From: CAZGMN01 sp964526905
Lineage (GTDB): Bacteria; Acidobacteriota; Aminicenantia; Aminicenantales; Aminicenantaceae
Direction of reading: 5' to 3'
Assembly (NCBI GenBank): GCA_964526905.1
Contig: CAZGMN010000064.1
Coordinates: 1 to 14,344 of the forward strand
DNA: 14,344 bases
Shown: positions 1 through 7,290 of the stretch, piece after piece
How the letters are laid out: each line of letters opens with the position of its first letter
Position numbering within the stretch: the first letter of the stretch is position 1
The notes under the pieces: generated by a model
What the model was told of the DNA's origin: nothing
What the model saw: only the letters and a program-made list of their open reading frames with translations
Database searches by the model: none
Program-made: the position numbers and the translations under genes

Positions 1-1
1 C

Positions 2-46
2 CATGGATTTTTGGACCTTCCGGGTTATCGAGAAGTCTTGGGCTGA
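2..46 (+). CDS. 3' tip of a rightward gene cut by the window edge
   Basis: Positions 2-46 read as 14 codons (HGFLDLPGYREVLG) followed by TGA. The piece is far too short to identify. It is taken as coding because the stop codon is immediately followed by a strong hairpin and T-rich run (45-90), the usual end of a transcription unit, and because the residue mix looks protein-like. It would converge on queA. The same frame stays open after the TGA to 265, but that stretch is a T-rich terminator tract and then unrecognisable sequence, so read-through is not proposed. Confidence 0.3.
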   Translation, partial: HGFLDLPGYREVLG

Positions 47-90
47 GAAGAGGAGGAGCTTTTCTTCTCGCTCTTTATTATTTTTTCTTT
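45..90 (+). terminator. Rho-independent terminator of the left-edge gene
   Basis: GAGAAGAGGAG (45-55) pairs with CTTTTCTTCTC (59-69), giving an 11-bp stem with two G-U pairs and a 3-nt loop. Seven of the pairs (45-51 with 63-69) are perfect Watson-Crick. A T-rich tract with a TTTTTT run follows on the + strand (74-90). The minus strand has no T-run after the hairpin, so the element points rightward. It begins inside the TGA stop at 44-46, which is common for compact terminators. Confidence 0.5.
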
Positions 91-294
91 CTTTGATGCT
101 CACCGCCCGAGTTCGGCGGATTCCCTCAAAGGGCAGTTTAGGAAGACTAAGACTTTAATGATCGCTTCAACCATCCCGGACAAGCTTTTAATGGACTCGC
201 CATATATCATTCACCCACAAGATGGAAGAGACTCATTTAAGAATATTCTTGAAGACTCTTTTTAAGGCATTTCAAAAAAGGGGAGCTTTCTTAT
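91..294. other. Intergenic region downstream of queA, no gene supported
   Basis: About 200 bases lie between the left-edge terminator and the 3' end of queA. They contain a short hairpin (CCGCC 103-107 with GGCGG 115-119), a perfect 12-bp palindrome AAGAATATTCTT (239-250), and a 35-codon rightward open frame (158-265) that has no ribosome binding site at a usable distance and no recognisable sequence. No clear leftward terminator for queA is visible. Confidence 0.4.
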
Positions 295-1326
295 TCAAAG
301 GATGAGCATGCAGTCGCCGTAGCTGTAGAACCTGTATTTTTGCCGGATGGCTTCCTGGTAGGCTTTTTTGATGAAGCCAAGCCCGGCAAAGGCTGCGACC
401 AGCATCAGCAATGTTGACTGGGGAAGATGGAAGTTAGTTAGAAGCCTATCCACAACTTTAAAATCATAGCCGGGATAGATGAAGAGATTTGTCGAGCTGG
501 CTCCGGGGCAAACCTTTCCGCTTCTTGCCGCGCTTTCCAGCGCTCTGACTGAGGTTGTCCCCACGGCTATCACGGGCCTTGATTCTTTTTTCGCCTCATT
601 TATCTCCTGCGCTGCTGTCTGATTGATGGAGTATGTTTCTTCAAGCATGCGATGGTTTTCAATTCGCTCTGCTCTCACCGGCTGAAAAGTAGCCTGGCCG
701 ACATCGAGCAAGATTTTGACAATCCTCACACCTTTAGCTCTTATCCTCTCGAGAATCTGTGGAGTGAAGTGGAAACCGGCTGTTGGCCCAGCGATAGACC
801 CTTCTTTTTGGGCAAAGACAGTCTGGTATCTTTCCAAATCCTGAGCCCTAAGCTCAGCATCTCTTTTCCTGCGCTTGATGTAAGGGGGAAGAGGTGCAAA
901 ACCAATCTTTTTTAGCCAGGAAAGCACATCTGACGAAGAAAATTGAATCAGCCTTTTGCCTTCAGGCTCAATTCCCATGACTTTGGCTTCGCAATCAGAT
1001 GAAAAGGAAATGACATCGTTCATCCTGACCTTGCTTGCCGGACGGCAGAGAACTTCCCAGAGTCCTTGCTTTCTTTCCTTGAGCAAGAGAAATTCTATAT
1101 CTCTTTCTCCATTCTTTCCCCAAACTCTCGCCGGTATGACTTTGGCCATGTTGAGGACAAGCACATCCCCTTGATAGAGATAGTCTGGAAATTCCACGAA
1201 TCGGGAATTGACGATTTTTCCTCGCCTTCGGTCAAGGACCATCATTCGTGACTCTTCTCTTCGAGGGAGAGGAGCCTGAGCAATGAGATTCTTGGGAAGG
1301 TCGTAATCAAAATCAGAGGTCCGCAT
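295..1326 (-). CDS. queA: S-adenosylmethionine:tRNA ribosyltransferase-isomerase QueA
   Basis: QueA is a cytoplasmic enzyme that transfers and isomerises the ribosyl part of SAM onto 7-aminomethyl-7-deazaguanine in tRNA, making epoxyqueuosine in queuosine synthesis. The 343-aa length is normal for the family. Visible motifs are SDFDYDLP near the N-terminus, LPPYIKR (146-152), ERYQTVFA (165-172), PTAGFHF (181-187), VGTTSVRALES (255-265), the block from TNLF to NFHLP (279-301) and STLLMLV (304-310). The ATG at 1326 is chosen because MRTSDFDYDLP matches where family members begin, although no Shine-Dalgarno sequence precedes it. It is the last gene of the yebC-ruvCAB-queA run, 136 nt after ruvB. 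Oddities: NMAK (59-62) replaces the usual NDTR/NNTR, and DVG (208-210) replaces HVG. The family call is very secure; full activity is less certain. Confidence 0.96.
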   Translation of the reverse strand: MRTSDFDYDLPKNLIAQAPLPRREESRMMVLDRRRGKIVNSRFVEFPDYLYQGDVLVLNMAKVIPARVWGKNGERDIEFLLLKERKQGLWEVLCRPASKVRMNDVISFSSDCEAKVMGIEPEGKRLIQFSSSDVLSWLKKIGFAPLPPYIKRRKRDAELRAQDLERYQTVFAQKEGSIAGPTAGFHFTPQILERIRAKGVRIVKILLDVGQATFQPVRAERIENHRMLEETYSINQTAAQEINEAKKESRPVIAVGTTSVRALESAARSGKVCPGASSTNLFIYPGYDFKVVDRLLTNFHLPQSTLLMLVAAFAGLGFIKKAYQEAIRQKYRFYSYGDCMLIL

Positions 1327-1335
1327 GATTATGAG

Positions 1336-1425
1336 TTAATCAAGAAAGGAGTCAGATCGATTATCTTCTTCAACTCCCAATGAGGGCCACATTTTTTGGA
1401 TGGAGGAAGAAGATGAAGGTGTCAT
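1336..1425 (-). CDS. Possible 29-codon leader ORF before queA
   Basis: An ATG at 1425 opens 29 codons (beginning MTPSSSSSIQKMW) and stops with TAA at 1336, nine bases before the queA ATG. queA itself lacks a visible ribosome binding site, so a short upstream ORF could supply ribosomes by coupling; that is inference. Against it, the little ORF has no good ribosome binding site of its own, is serine-rich and low in complexity, and resembles nothing I know. It may simply be chance in the 136-nt ruvB-queA gap. Confidence 0.15.
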   Translation of the reverse strand: MTPSSSSSIQKMWPSLGVEEDNRSDSFLD

Positions 1426-1462
1426 TTTTAGTTTTGTTTAAAGCCCGAATTCAGAAGTATCT

Positions 1463-2488
1463 TTATCCCTTGCCTTTAAATAAACTGCCTTGAGGAGGGG
1501 GGAAATCTAATCCCAGGTGCTCATAGGCCTTGCTTGTGACTTTCCGGCCGCGGATCGTCCTTTCTAAAAAGCCGATGCGCATCAGAAAAGGCTCGTAAAT
1601 CGATTCAATCGTGTCTTTCTCTTCGTCGATGGAGGCGGAAATGGTGTTGATTCCGACCGGCCCTCCGTTAAAATTTTCAATGATGGTCATCAGAATTTTT
1701 CTATCAACCTCGTCCAGCCCGACTGAATCGACCTCCATCATGTCCAGGGCTTTTTTTGCCTGCTTGGCTGTGATTTTTCCTTCCCCTTTGACATCGGCAT
1801 AATCTCTGACCCGTCTCAACAACCTATTGGCCACTCTCGGCGTTCCTCGCGAGCGGAGAGCGATTTGTTCCGCGCCTCCATCGTCAACAGAGACATCGAG
1901 GATGGAAGCTGACCTTATAATAATTTTTTCCAGGTCTTCTTTTGTGTAGTAATCAAGGCGGTGGATGATGCCGAATCTTCCCCTCAAAGGCGGAGTGATG
2001 CGTCCGGCCCGGGTTGTGGCGCCGATCAGGGTGAATTTCTTTAACTGAAGCTTGTGGCTTCGAGCGCTCGGGCCCTGGCCGATAACGATATCCAGCCTGA
2101 AATCCTCCATGGCCGAGTAGAGGATTTCTTCCACAGAAGGCTGGAGGCGGTGGATCTCGTCGATGAAAAAAACTTCTTTGGATTGGAGGTTGGAGATGAT
2201 GGCCGATAGGTCGCCGACTCTTTCAATCACCGGCCCTGAAGTGGGCTTGATGCCGACGCCCATCTCTTTGGCGATGAGGTAGGCAAGGCTTGTTTTCCCC
2301 AATCCAGGCGGACCGTAAAGGAGGACATGGTCAAGCGGCTCTTCTCTTTTTTTGGCAGCTTCGATAAAGACCTTCAGGTTTGACTTGATTGTCTCCTGTC
2401 CGACAAATTCATCAAAGTTTCTGGGCCTGAGGCTGTCTTCAAAGAGAAGGTCTTCTTTGGTTCTAACTGGAGTGAGGACGGCTTCCAT
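1463..2488 (-). CDS. ruvB: Holliday junction branch-migration ATPase RuvB
   Basis: RuvB is the hexameric AAA+ motor that, loaded by RuvA, drives branch migration of Holliday junctions. At 341 aa it has normal length. It shows Walker A GPPGLGKT (59-66), Walker B FFIDE (107-111), the sensor-1 region LIGATTRAG (154-162), an arginine-finger region PLRGRFG (167-173), and a C-terminal winged-helix part (about 260-335) containing GGPVGI and RTIRGRKVT. The residue after the first arginine of the finger block is Gly rather than the common Asp, a mild substitution. The ATG at 2488 lies 4 nt after the ruvA stop, with AAGGA inside the end of ruvA as ribosome binding site, so the two are co-translated. 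TAA stop at 1463-1465. Confidence 0.98.
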   Translation of the reverse strand: MEAVLTPVRTKEDLLFEDSLRPRNFDEFVGQETIKSNLKVFIEAAKKREEPLDHVLLYGPPGLGKTSLAYLIAKEMGVGIKPTSGPVIERVGDLSAIISNLQSKEVFFIDEIHRLQPSVEEILYSAMEDFRLDIVIGQGPSARSHKLQLKKFTLIGATTRAGRITPPLRGRFGIIHRLDYYTKEDLEKIIIRSASILDVSVDDGGAEQIALRSRGTPRVANRLLRRVRDYADVKGEGKITAKQAKKALDMMEVDSVGLDEVDRKILMTIIENFNGGPVGINTISASIDEEKDTIESIYEPFLMRIGFLERTIRGRKVTSKAYEHLGLDFPPPQGSLFKGKG

Positions 2489-2492
2489 TTTT

Positions 2493-3080
2493 TTAGATCC
2501 TTGCCATTCTTCTCAAGCATTCCCGCAGAAGCTTGTCAAAGCCCGCTTCAATGGAGAAGGCTTTTATGGTCTCCTCGACTATCCTCTCCACTTCTTTCCT
2601 TCTGAAGCCGAGGTTCTGGAGGGCTGAGATTAAATCTTCTTTTTCCTCCAGGCCTTTGGCTTCAAGAACCCTTTCTTTCTTCTCTAACTTTTCCTGAAGC
2701 TCTAAAGCGATGCGCAGGGCTGTTTTTTTCCCCACTCCAGGGATGAGGGTCAGGCGGGCGACGTCGCTCTTGCGGATAGCATCTTCGAGGTCAGAGGCTT
2801 CGATTCCAGAGAGAATATTGAGAGCTATCTTCGGTCCGATTCCCGAAATGCTGATCAATTTCAAGAAGATATCTTTTTCTTCTTGAGTCGAAAAAGCACA
2901 GAGAGAAAGAGAATTGTCGGTGAGGTAACTGTGGACGTGAAGCGCCACCGGCTCGTTGACCTCTCCCAGCTTGAGATAGGTGGAAAGAGGAATTGCAGCA
3001 CAGTAACCGACGCCTGCGACATCGATGATGACCTGGTTGGGCTTTTTTTGAATAAGATTTCCTTTGAGATAGGCAATCAT
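2493..3080 (-). CDS. ruvA: Holliday junction DNA-binding protein RuvA
   Basis: RuvA is the tetrameric clamp that recognises four-way junctions and recruits RuvB. The 195-aa protein has the family's three parts: an N-terminal OB-fold (about 1-62, starting MIAYLKG and including VAGVGY), a tandem helix-hairpin-helix domain with ISGIGPK (78-84) and IPGVGKK (113-119), and a small C-terminal RuvB-contacting domain (about 146-195, ISALQNLGF) after a charged linker rich in Glu and Lys. The start codon overlaps the ruvC stop in an ATGA arrangement (3077-3080), a hallmark of translational coupling. An AAGGGA in the end of ruvC can serve as ribosome binding site. No anomaly seen. Confidence 0.97.
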   Translation of the reverse strand: MIAYLKGNLIQKKPNQVIIDVAGVGYCAAIPLSTYLKLGEVNEPVALHVHSYLTDNSLSLCAFSTQEEKDIFLKLISISGIGPKIALNILSGIEASDLEDAIRKSDVARLTLIPGVGKKTALRIALELQEKLEKKERVLEAKGLEEKEDLISALQNLGFRRKEVERIVEETIKAFSIEAGFDKLLRECLRRMARI

Positions 3081-3589
3081 AATTTTTCTTTCCCTTCAGA
3101 TTCCATAATCCTTTGCTGGAAAATTCTTGAGTTGAGATGGCAGTAGGCTGTTGCCAGGGCGTCAGACGCGTCCGTGTCCAGTTTCTCATCCTTGAAATCG
3201 AGAAGAGTTTTGACCATGGCTTTCACCTGGTTTTTATCAGCCTGGCCATAGCCTGTGACTGCTTTCTTGATCTCCAGCGGAGAGTATTCGAAGAGAGCGC
3301 AGTCATGAGAGGCAACAGCCACCAGCGCCGCGCCTCTCACCTGGCCCAGGACAAGAGCAGTCTTGATGTTCTGGGCGTAGAACGGATTTTCGATGGCGAC
3401 TTCATCCGGCTTGTAGGTCTCGATTAAAGCCTCAAGGCGCGACCTTATTTCGTTTATTTTGTGGTGGAAGAGCTTGCGCCGCGATGGCTTAATGACTCCG
3501 TAGCTCAAAATTGAGTAGGCGTTATCAGAAAATTCGATAATGCCAAATCCTGTGGATTGAATGCTGGGATCGATTCCAAGGACCCTCAT
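3077..3589 (-). CDS. ruvC: Crossover junction endodeoxyribonuclease RuvC
   Basis: RuvC is the dimeric, metal-dependent resolvase that nicks Holliday junctions symmetrically within the RuvABC complex. Counting from the ATG at 3589 the protein is 170 aa, normal for RuvC, and all four acidic catalytic residues are visible: Asp7 in LGIDPS, Glu67 in VAIENPF, and Asp140 and Asp143 in TDASDALA. The conserved GYGQADKNQV block is at 113-122. A TTG one codon earlier (3592) keeps the frame open; I prefer the ATG because it starts the protein as MRVLGIDPS, as in relatives. It follows the yebC stop after a few bases with no strong ribosome binding site, suggesting coupled translation, and its TGA overlaps the ruvA ATG. 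Confidence 0.97.
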   Translation of the reverse strand: MRVLGIDPSIQSTGFGIIEFSDNAYSILSYGVIKPSRRKLFHHKINEIRSRLEALIETYKPDEVAIENPFYAQNIKTALVLGQVRGAALVAVASHDCALFEYSPLEIKKAVTGYGQADKNQVKAMVKTLLDFKDEKLDTDASDALATAYCHLNSRIFQQRIMESEGKEKL

Positions 3590-3600
3590 CAAGCTATTTT

Positions 3601-4353
3601 TCAGGCAGCAGAGTATTGGGCAATTTCTTCTTCGTCGATGTCAAAATTTGCCCAGACATGCTGGACATCGTCATGGTCCTCCAGTTCTTCCATCAACCGT
3701 AAGAGCTGCTGAGCCTGCTTTCCTTCTACTTTAATATAATTCTTAGGAACATAGGCCAGGTTAGAGGCGGCCAATTCTATATTGTTGCTTTTCAAAGAAT
3801 TGATGACTGCTTCATATTTTTCCGGCGAGGTGAAAATCTCGTAGTTGCTTCCGTCTTCCCGGAGGTCCTCTGCTCCTGCCTCCAGGGCGATTTCCAGAAG
3901 TTTTTCTTCAGAGGATTTTGTTTGTTCGACAACGATATAGCCTTTGCGCTCGAACATCCAGGCAACGCATCCGTGTTCGCCGATGCGGCCGTTGTTTTTG
4001 GTGAAGATGTGTCTCAATTCTGAGACTGTGCGGTTCTTATTGTCCGATAGAGCTTCGACATAAATGGCTACGCCGCCCGGGCCATAGCCTTCGTAGCTGA
4101 TTTCTTCGTAGCTCGTCCCTTCCAGCTGTCCTGTGCCCTTCATGATCGCTCTTTTGACATTATCCGCAGGCATATTGACTGCTTTAGCTTCAGCGATGAC
4201 CTTCCTCAGACGCGAGTTTGATTCAGGGTCGCCTCCGCCAATGCGCGCGGCAACAGATAGCTCGCGGATGATTTTTGTGAATAGCTTGCCCCTTTTGGCA
4301 TCTGCAGCTGCCTTTTTATGTTTTATAGAATGCCATTTTGAATGCCCTGACAT
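3601..4353 (-). CDS. yebC: YebC/PmpR (TACO1) family regulator or translation factor
   Basis: This is a full-length 250-aa member of the YebC/PmpR/TACO1 family. Some members are described as DNA-binding regulators and others as ribosome-acting factors that help translation of proline-rich stretches; the sequence does not tell which applies here. The diagnostic N-terminus MSGHSKWHSIKHKKAA is intact, as are the GGGDPE stretch (39-44), the NMPADNVKRAI stretch (59-69), YEGYGPGGVA (87-96) and NKNRT (104-108). The C-terminus is acidic. It is first in the run leading into ruvCAB, a widely conserved gene order. The ATG at 4353 has an AAGGAG ribosome binding site (4359-4364) at close spacing. Confidence 0.96.
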   Translation of the reverse strand: MSGHSKWHSIKHKKAAADAKRGKLFTKIIRELSVAARIGGGDPESNSRLRKVIAEAKAVNMPADNVKRAIMKGTGQLEGTSYEEISYEGYGPGGVAIYVEALSDNKNRTVSELRHIFTKNNGRIGEHGCVAWMFERKGYIVVEQTKSSEEKLLEIALEAGAEDLREDGSNYEIFTSPEKYEAVINSLKSNNIELAASNLAYVPKNYIKVEGKQAQQLLRLMEELEDHDDVQHVWANFDIDEEEIAQYSAA

Positions 4354-4382
4354 TTTTTCTCCTTATGGATTGAATCCAAAAA

Positions 4383-4412
4383 ATTCTAACACAAAAGGCA
4401 AGAGCTATGCAA
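4383..4412 (-). promoter_or_regulatory. Probable sigma-70-type promoter for yebC-ruvCAB-queA
   Basis: Read leftward, TTGCAT (4407-4412) and TAGAAT (4383-4388) are separated by 18 bases. The -10 box matches TATAAT at five of six positions; the -35 match is weak. It lies about 30 bases before the yebC start codon, the right place for the operon promoter. Confidence 0.35.
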
Positions 4413-4539
4413 ATTTCAAAGGGCTTTTGGAAGCATCTACGATTTTCTCAACACCCGCCAGAACCGATTTCTATCAAGAGTTTTTGACGCTTCAAAGGAA
4501 GGCAGAGGGCATCTCCGATTCCGAGAGAAAAGCTGAGGA

Positions 4540-4569
4540 TTGACAGCTGAATGAGGAAGCAGCGAGAAT
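4540..4569 (+). promoter_or_regulatory. Probable sigma-70-type promoter for the copper ATPase gene
   Basis: A perfect TTGACA (4540-4545) is followed after 18 bases by GAGAAT (4564-4569), which matches TATAAT at four of six positions. Transcription would start near 4576, giving a leader of about 45 nt before the ATG at 4622. The 127 bases between this box and the yebC promoter show no other supported element. Confidence 0.4.
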
Positions 4570-4579
4570 AGATATGCCT

Positions 4580-4593
4580 ATTTCTGAAGAAAT
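4580..4593. promoter_or_regulatory. Operator-like inverted repeat in the copA leader
   Basis: ATTTCT-GA-AGAAAT is a perfect 6-bp inverted repeat just downstream of the predicted start of transcription. A repressor bound here could block transcription, as copper-responsive repressors do elsewhere. It does not clearly match the CueR or CopY consensus as I know them, and no regulator gene lies nearby, so the role is inferred from position only. Confidence 0.22.
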
Positions 4594-4608
4594 TTAGAGG
4601 ATTATAAG

Positions 4609-4614
4609 AAGGAG
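4609..4614 (+). promoter_or_regulatory. Ribosome binding site of copA
   Basis: AAGGAG with a 7-base spacer to the ATG at 4622; it fixes the start of the ATPase gene. Confidence 0.7.
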
Positions 4615-4621
4615 ACAAGCA

Positions 4622-7081
4622 ATGGCTGAAGATAAAAAGGCAAAAACAGAGAGGATTGATCTCCCTATCGTCGGCATGAGCTGTGCCAGCTGTGCCTCGA
4701 AAATCCAGAAGAGCCTTTCCAATCTTGAAGGGGTGGAGAAGGCAAACGTGAATTTTGCCACTTCCAAAGCCACTGTCCTCTACCAGCCCCAACTGGTCAA
4801 ACCCAAGGACTTTATTTCTTCCATAAGAAAAAGCGGCTATGAGGTCGGTTTGGCTTCGGTGGAGATTCCCATTCAGGGGATGCATTGTGCGTCCTGTGTC
4901 CAGAATATCGAGAAAGCCCTGTTGCGGACAAGGGGTGTGACAAAGGCTGCTGTGAATCTGGCGACCGAGAAAGCCAGAGTTGAATATATTCCCTCTGAAA
5001 CGAGCCTGAAAGAGATTAAAGAAGTCATCGAGCAAGCAGGCTACAGAGTCCTTGAAGTTCCGCCAGAAGAGGAGCCGGCGGATGTGGAGAGAATTGTCCG
5101 TGAGAAAGAATACAAAAAGCTCAAGCTCAAATTCTTCATCGGGCTGGCACTTGGGATTCTCATTTTCTTGGGCAGCTCTCCACGTTGGTTTCCCTGGGTT
5201 CCTGATTTTCTGAACAATTTCTTTGTCCTCTGGGCTCTGGCCACACCAGTTCAATTCTGGATGGGCTGGCAATTCTACAGAGGAGCATGGAATTCTCTCC
5301 GGCACAGAAATGCCGACATGAACACTCTGATTGCGGTCGGAACTTCGGCCGCTTATCTTTACAGCGTCGCAGCCACAATTTTTCCATCTTTTTTTAAAGC
5401 CGGAGGCGTGATGCCTGAAGTCTATTTCGACACTTCGGCCGCCATCATCGTCCTCATTCTCCTCGGAAGGCTTCTTGAGGCAAGAGCCAAAGGACAGACT
5501 TCAGAGGCGATAAAGAAGCTCGCCGGGCTGCAGCCGAAGACGGCCAAGGTTATTCGAGATTCAAGCGAAATCGACATTCCGGTGGAAGAGGTTTTGGTTG
5601 GGGATGAAATCGTTGTCAGACCCGGGGAAAAGATACCAGTGGACGGAGTTGTTATTTCCGGCAGATCCGCTGTGGATGAATCAATGATCAGCGGAGAGAG
5701 CATGCCGGCAAAGAAAGAGCCGGGCGATGAAGTCATCGGTGCCACCATCAACAGGACAGGAAGCTTTCGATTTAAGGCGACAAAAGTCGGGAAGGATACC
5801 GCTTTGGCCCAGATCATCAAGCTCGTCCAGGATGCCCAGGGGTCGAAGGCTCCCATCCAGAGGCTGGCTGATACCATCGCCGGCTATTTTGTGCCGATTG
5901 TGATTTCCATCGCCGTTGTTACTTTTATCATCTGGTTCAGTTTTGGGCCATCACCGGCTTTGACTTTAGCCCTCTTGAATTTTGTGGCGGTTTTAATCAT
6001 CGCCTGCCCTTGCGCCTTAGGCCTGGCGACGCCAACAGCGGTCATGGTCGGAACAGGCAAAGGCGCAGAGAGCGGTATTCTGATTAAAGGAGGCGAGAGC
6101 CTTGAGACTGCCCATAAGCTTGAGACTATCGTCCTCGACAAGACAGGGACTCTGACCAAGGGAGAACCAGAGGTGACAGACCTCTTTGCACTTGGCTCTT
6201 TCGGCCAGGAAGAGGTATTAGTCTTTGCTGCTAGCGCCGAGAAATCCTCCGAGCATCCCCTGGGTGAAGCTGTCGTCAAGAAAACTGTTGAGCAGGGGCT
6301 GGAGATTCAAGCTTCGGAAAATTTTAAGGCCATAGAAGGGCATGGGGTTGAAGCTGAAGTCAACGGCAAAAAAGTTCTTTTGGGGAATGCAAAATTAATG
6401 CAGGAGCGAAAGGTTGAAATCGGGGAATTGGAAGCTCGAGCTGAGGAATTATCCCGAGAAGGAAAAACGCCGATTTATGTCTCTATTGAAGGCAAGATGG
6501 CCGGCCTTATTGCTGTTGCCGATACCTTGAAGGAGAATTCAACTCAGGCAGTGGAGAGGCTCAAGAAAATGGGCTTGGAAGTTGTCATGCTCACTGGAGA
6601 TAATCGGCGCACAGCCGAAGCCATTGCCAGAAAAGCCGGCATAGAAAGGGTTCTCTCCGAAGTTCTCCCCGAGGATAAGGTCCGTGAGATTAAGAGGCTT
6701 CAATCCGAGGGAAAAAGAGTGGGAATGGTCGGTGACGGAATAAATGATGCTCCAGCCTTAGCCCAGGCTGATATCGGAATTGCCATCGGCTCGGGCACAG
6801 ACATTGCCATGGAGGCTTCGGACATAACTTTGATTAAGGGCGACCTCGGCGGTGTTGTCTCGGCCATTGAGCTCAGCAGGCGGACAATGAGGATTATAAA
6901 ACAAAACCTTTTCTGGGCTTTTTTCTACAACACGCTGGGCATCCCGATTGCGGCTGGAATTCTCTATCCCTTTTTCAAGATTCTGCTCAACCCGATCATC
7001 GCCTCAGCAGCCATGGCCTTCAGCTCGGTCTCGGTCGTTTCCAATTCTCTTCGCTTGAGGCGAGCCAAGCTGGATTCTTAA
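4622..7081 (+). CDS. copA: Cu(I)-exporting P1B-type ATPase, CopA-like
   Basis: An 819-aa inner-membrane pump that uses ATP to expel Cu(I), or load it onto periplasmic partners. Two N-terminal HMA domains carry GMSCASC (18-24) and GMHCASC (86-92). Eight membrane segments are expected; the first is about 168-185. The actuator loop has SGES (357-360) in place of the common TGES. The transport site is CPC (462-464). The P/N domains show DKTGT (506-510, phosphorylated Asp506), SSEHP (542-546), GHGVEA (573-578), TGDN (658-661) and GDGIND (704-709). Copper specificity of subgroup P1B-1 is supported by Tyr769-Asn770 and by the Met798...Ser801-Ser802 pattern near the C-terminus. It is transcribed alone, divergent from yebC. 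No chaperone or metalloregulator gene adjoins it. Confidence 0.96.
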   Translation: MAEDKKAKTERIDLPIVGMSCASCASKIQKSLSNLEGVEKANVNFATSKATVLYQPQLVKPKDFISSIRKSGYEVGLASVEIPIQGMHCASCVQNIEKALLRTRGVTKAAVNLATEKARVEYIPSETSLKEIKEVIEQAGYRVLEVPPEEEPADVERIVREKEYKKLKLKFFIGLALGILIFLGSSPRWFPWVPDFLNNFFVLWALATPVQFWMGWQFYRGAWNSLRHRNADMNTLIAVGTSAAYLYSVAATIFPSFFKAGGVMPEVYFDTSAAIIVLILLGRLLEARAKGQTSEAIKKLAGLQPKTAKVIRDSSEIDIPVEEVLVGDEIVVRPGEKIPVDGVVISGRSAVDESMISGESMPAKKEPGDEVIGATINRTGSFRFKATKVGKDTALAQIIKLVQDAQGSKAPIQRLADTIAGYFVPIVISIAVVTFIIWFSFGPSPALTLALLNFVAVLIIACPCALGLATPTAVMVGTGKGAESGILIKGGESLETAHKLETIVLDKTGTLTKGEPEVTDLFALGSFGQEEVLVFAASAEKSSEHPLGEAVVKKTVEQGLEIQASENFKAIEGHGVEAEVNGKKVLLGNAKLMQERKVEIGELEARAEELSREGKTPIYVSIEGKMAGLIAVADTLKENSTQAVERLKKMGLEVVMLTGDNRRTAEAIARKAGIERVLSEVLPEDKVREIKRLQSEGKRVGMVGDGINDAPALAQADIGIAIGSGTDIAMEASDITLIKGDLGGVVSAIELSRRTMRIIKQNLFWAFFYNTLGIPIAAGILYPFFKILLNPIIASAAMAFSSVSVVSNSLRLRRAKLDS

Positions 7082-7169
7082 AAGGAAAGCCTCTTCCTGT
7101 TTACAAAAAAGCCGCTGTGGAGTTCACCCCCCAAAAAAGAAGTTTAATACGAACGAATTAATAAAAGTG

Positions 7170-7245
7170 TCATCGCGAGCATTTACCTGCAGGATGGGAA
7201 CGCTGCGAGGGAAACTGATTATCAGGTAACGAACTGAAGCGATGA
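7170..7245. terminator. Nested inverted repeat, probable bidirectional terminator
   Basis: Outer arms TCATCGC (7170-7176) and GCGATGA (7239-7245) enclose inner arms TTACCTG (7183-7189) and CAGGTAA (7223-7229); both pairs are perfect 7-bp complements. T-rich sequence follows on both sides: TCTTTTATTTT on the + strand, and ACTTTTATTAATT on the minus strand. It lies between convergent copA (ends 7081) and the PEGA gene (ends 7291), so it could stop transcripts from both. The 33-nt loop is long for a standard terminator, so another structured role is possible. A smaller hairpin, AGGAA (7083-7087) with TTCCT (7094-7098), follows the copA stop but lacks a T-run. Confidence 0.35.
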
Positions 7246-7290
7246 GAATGGGTCTTTTATTTTGAAAAGCTTGCTCGAATTGAGTTGCAA

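Noticed and set aside
44..69. TGA followed directly by a hairpin, as in a selenocysteine site
   Set aside because: The hairpin begins within the stop codon and is followed by a T-run, which fits a terminator; the sequence beyond it in frame is low-complexity and unrecognisable.
4133..4543. Rightward frame ending ISDSERKAED just before the copA promoter
   Set aside because: Most of it is antisense to yebC. The tail looks protein-like but has no start codon or ribosome binding site outside yebC, and the promoter boxes of yebC and copA occupy the same interval.
4448..5305. A 285-codon leftward frame opposite the start of copA
   Set aside because: It lies mostly antisense to the copper ATPase, begins inside it, has no ribosome binding site or recognisable domain, and is rich in Cys, Phe and Leu as antisense translations often are.
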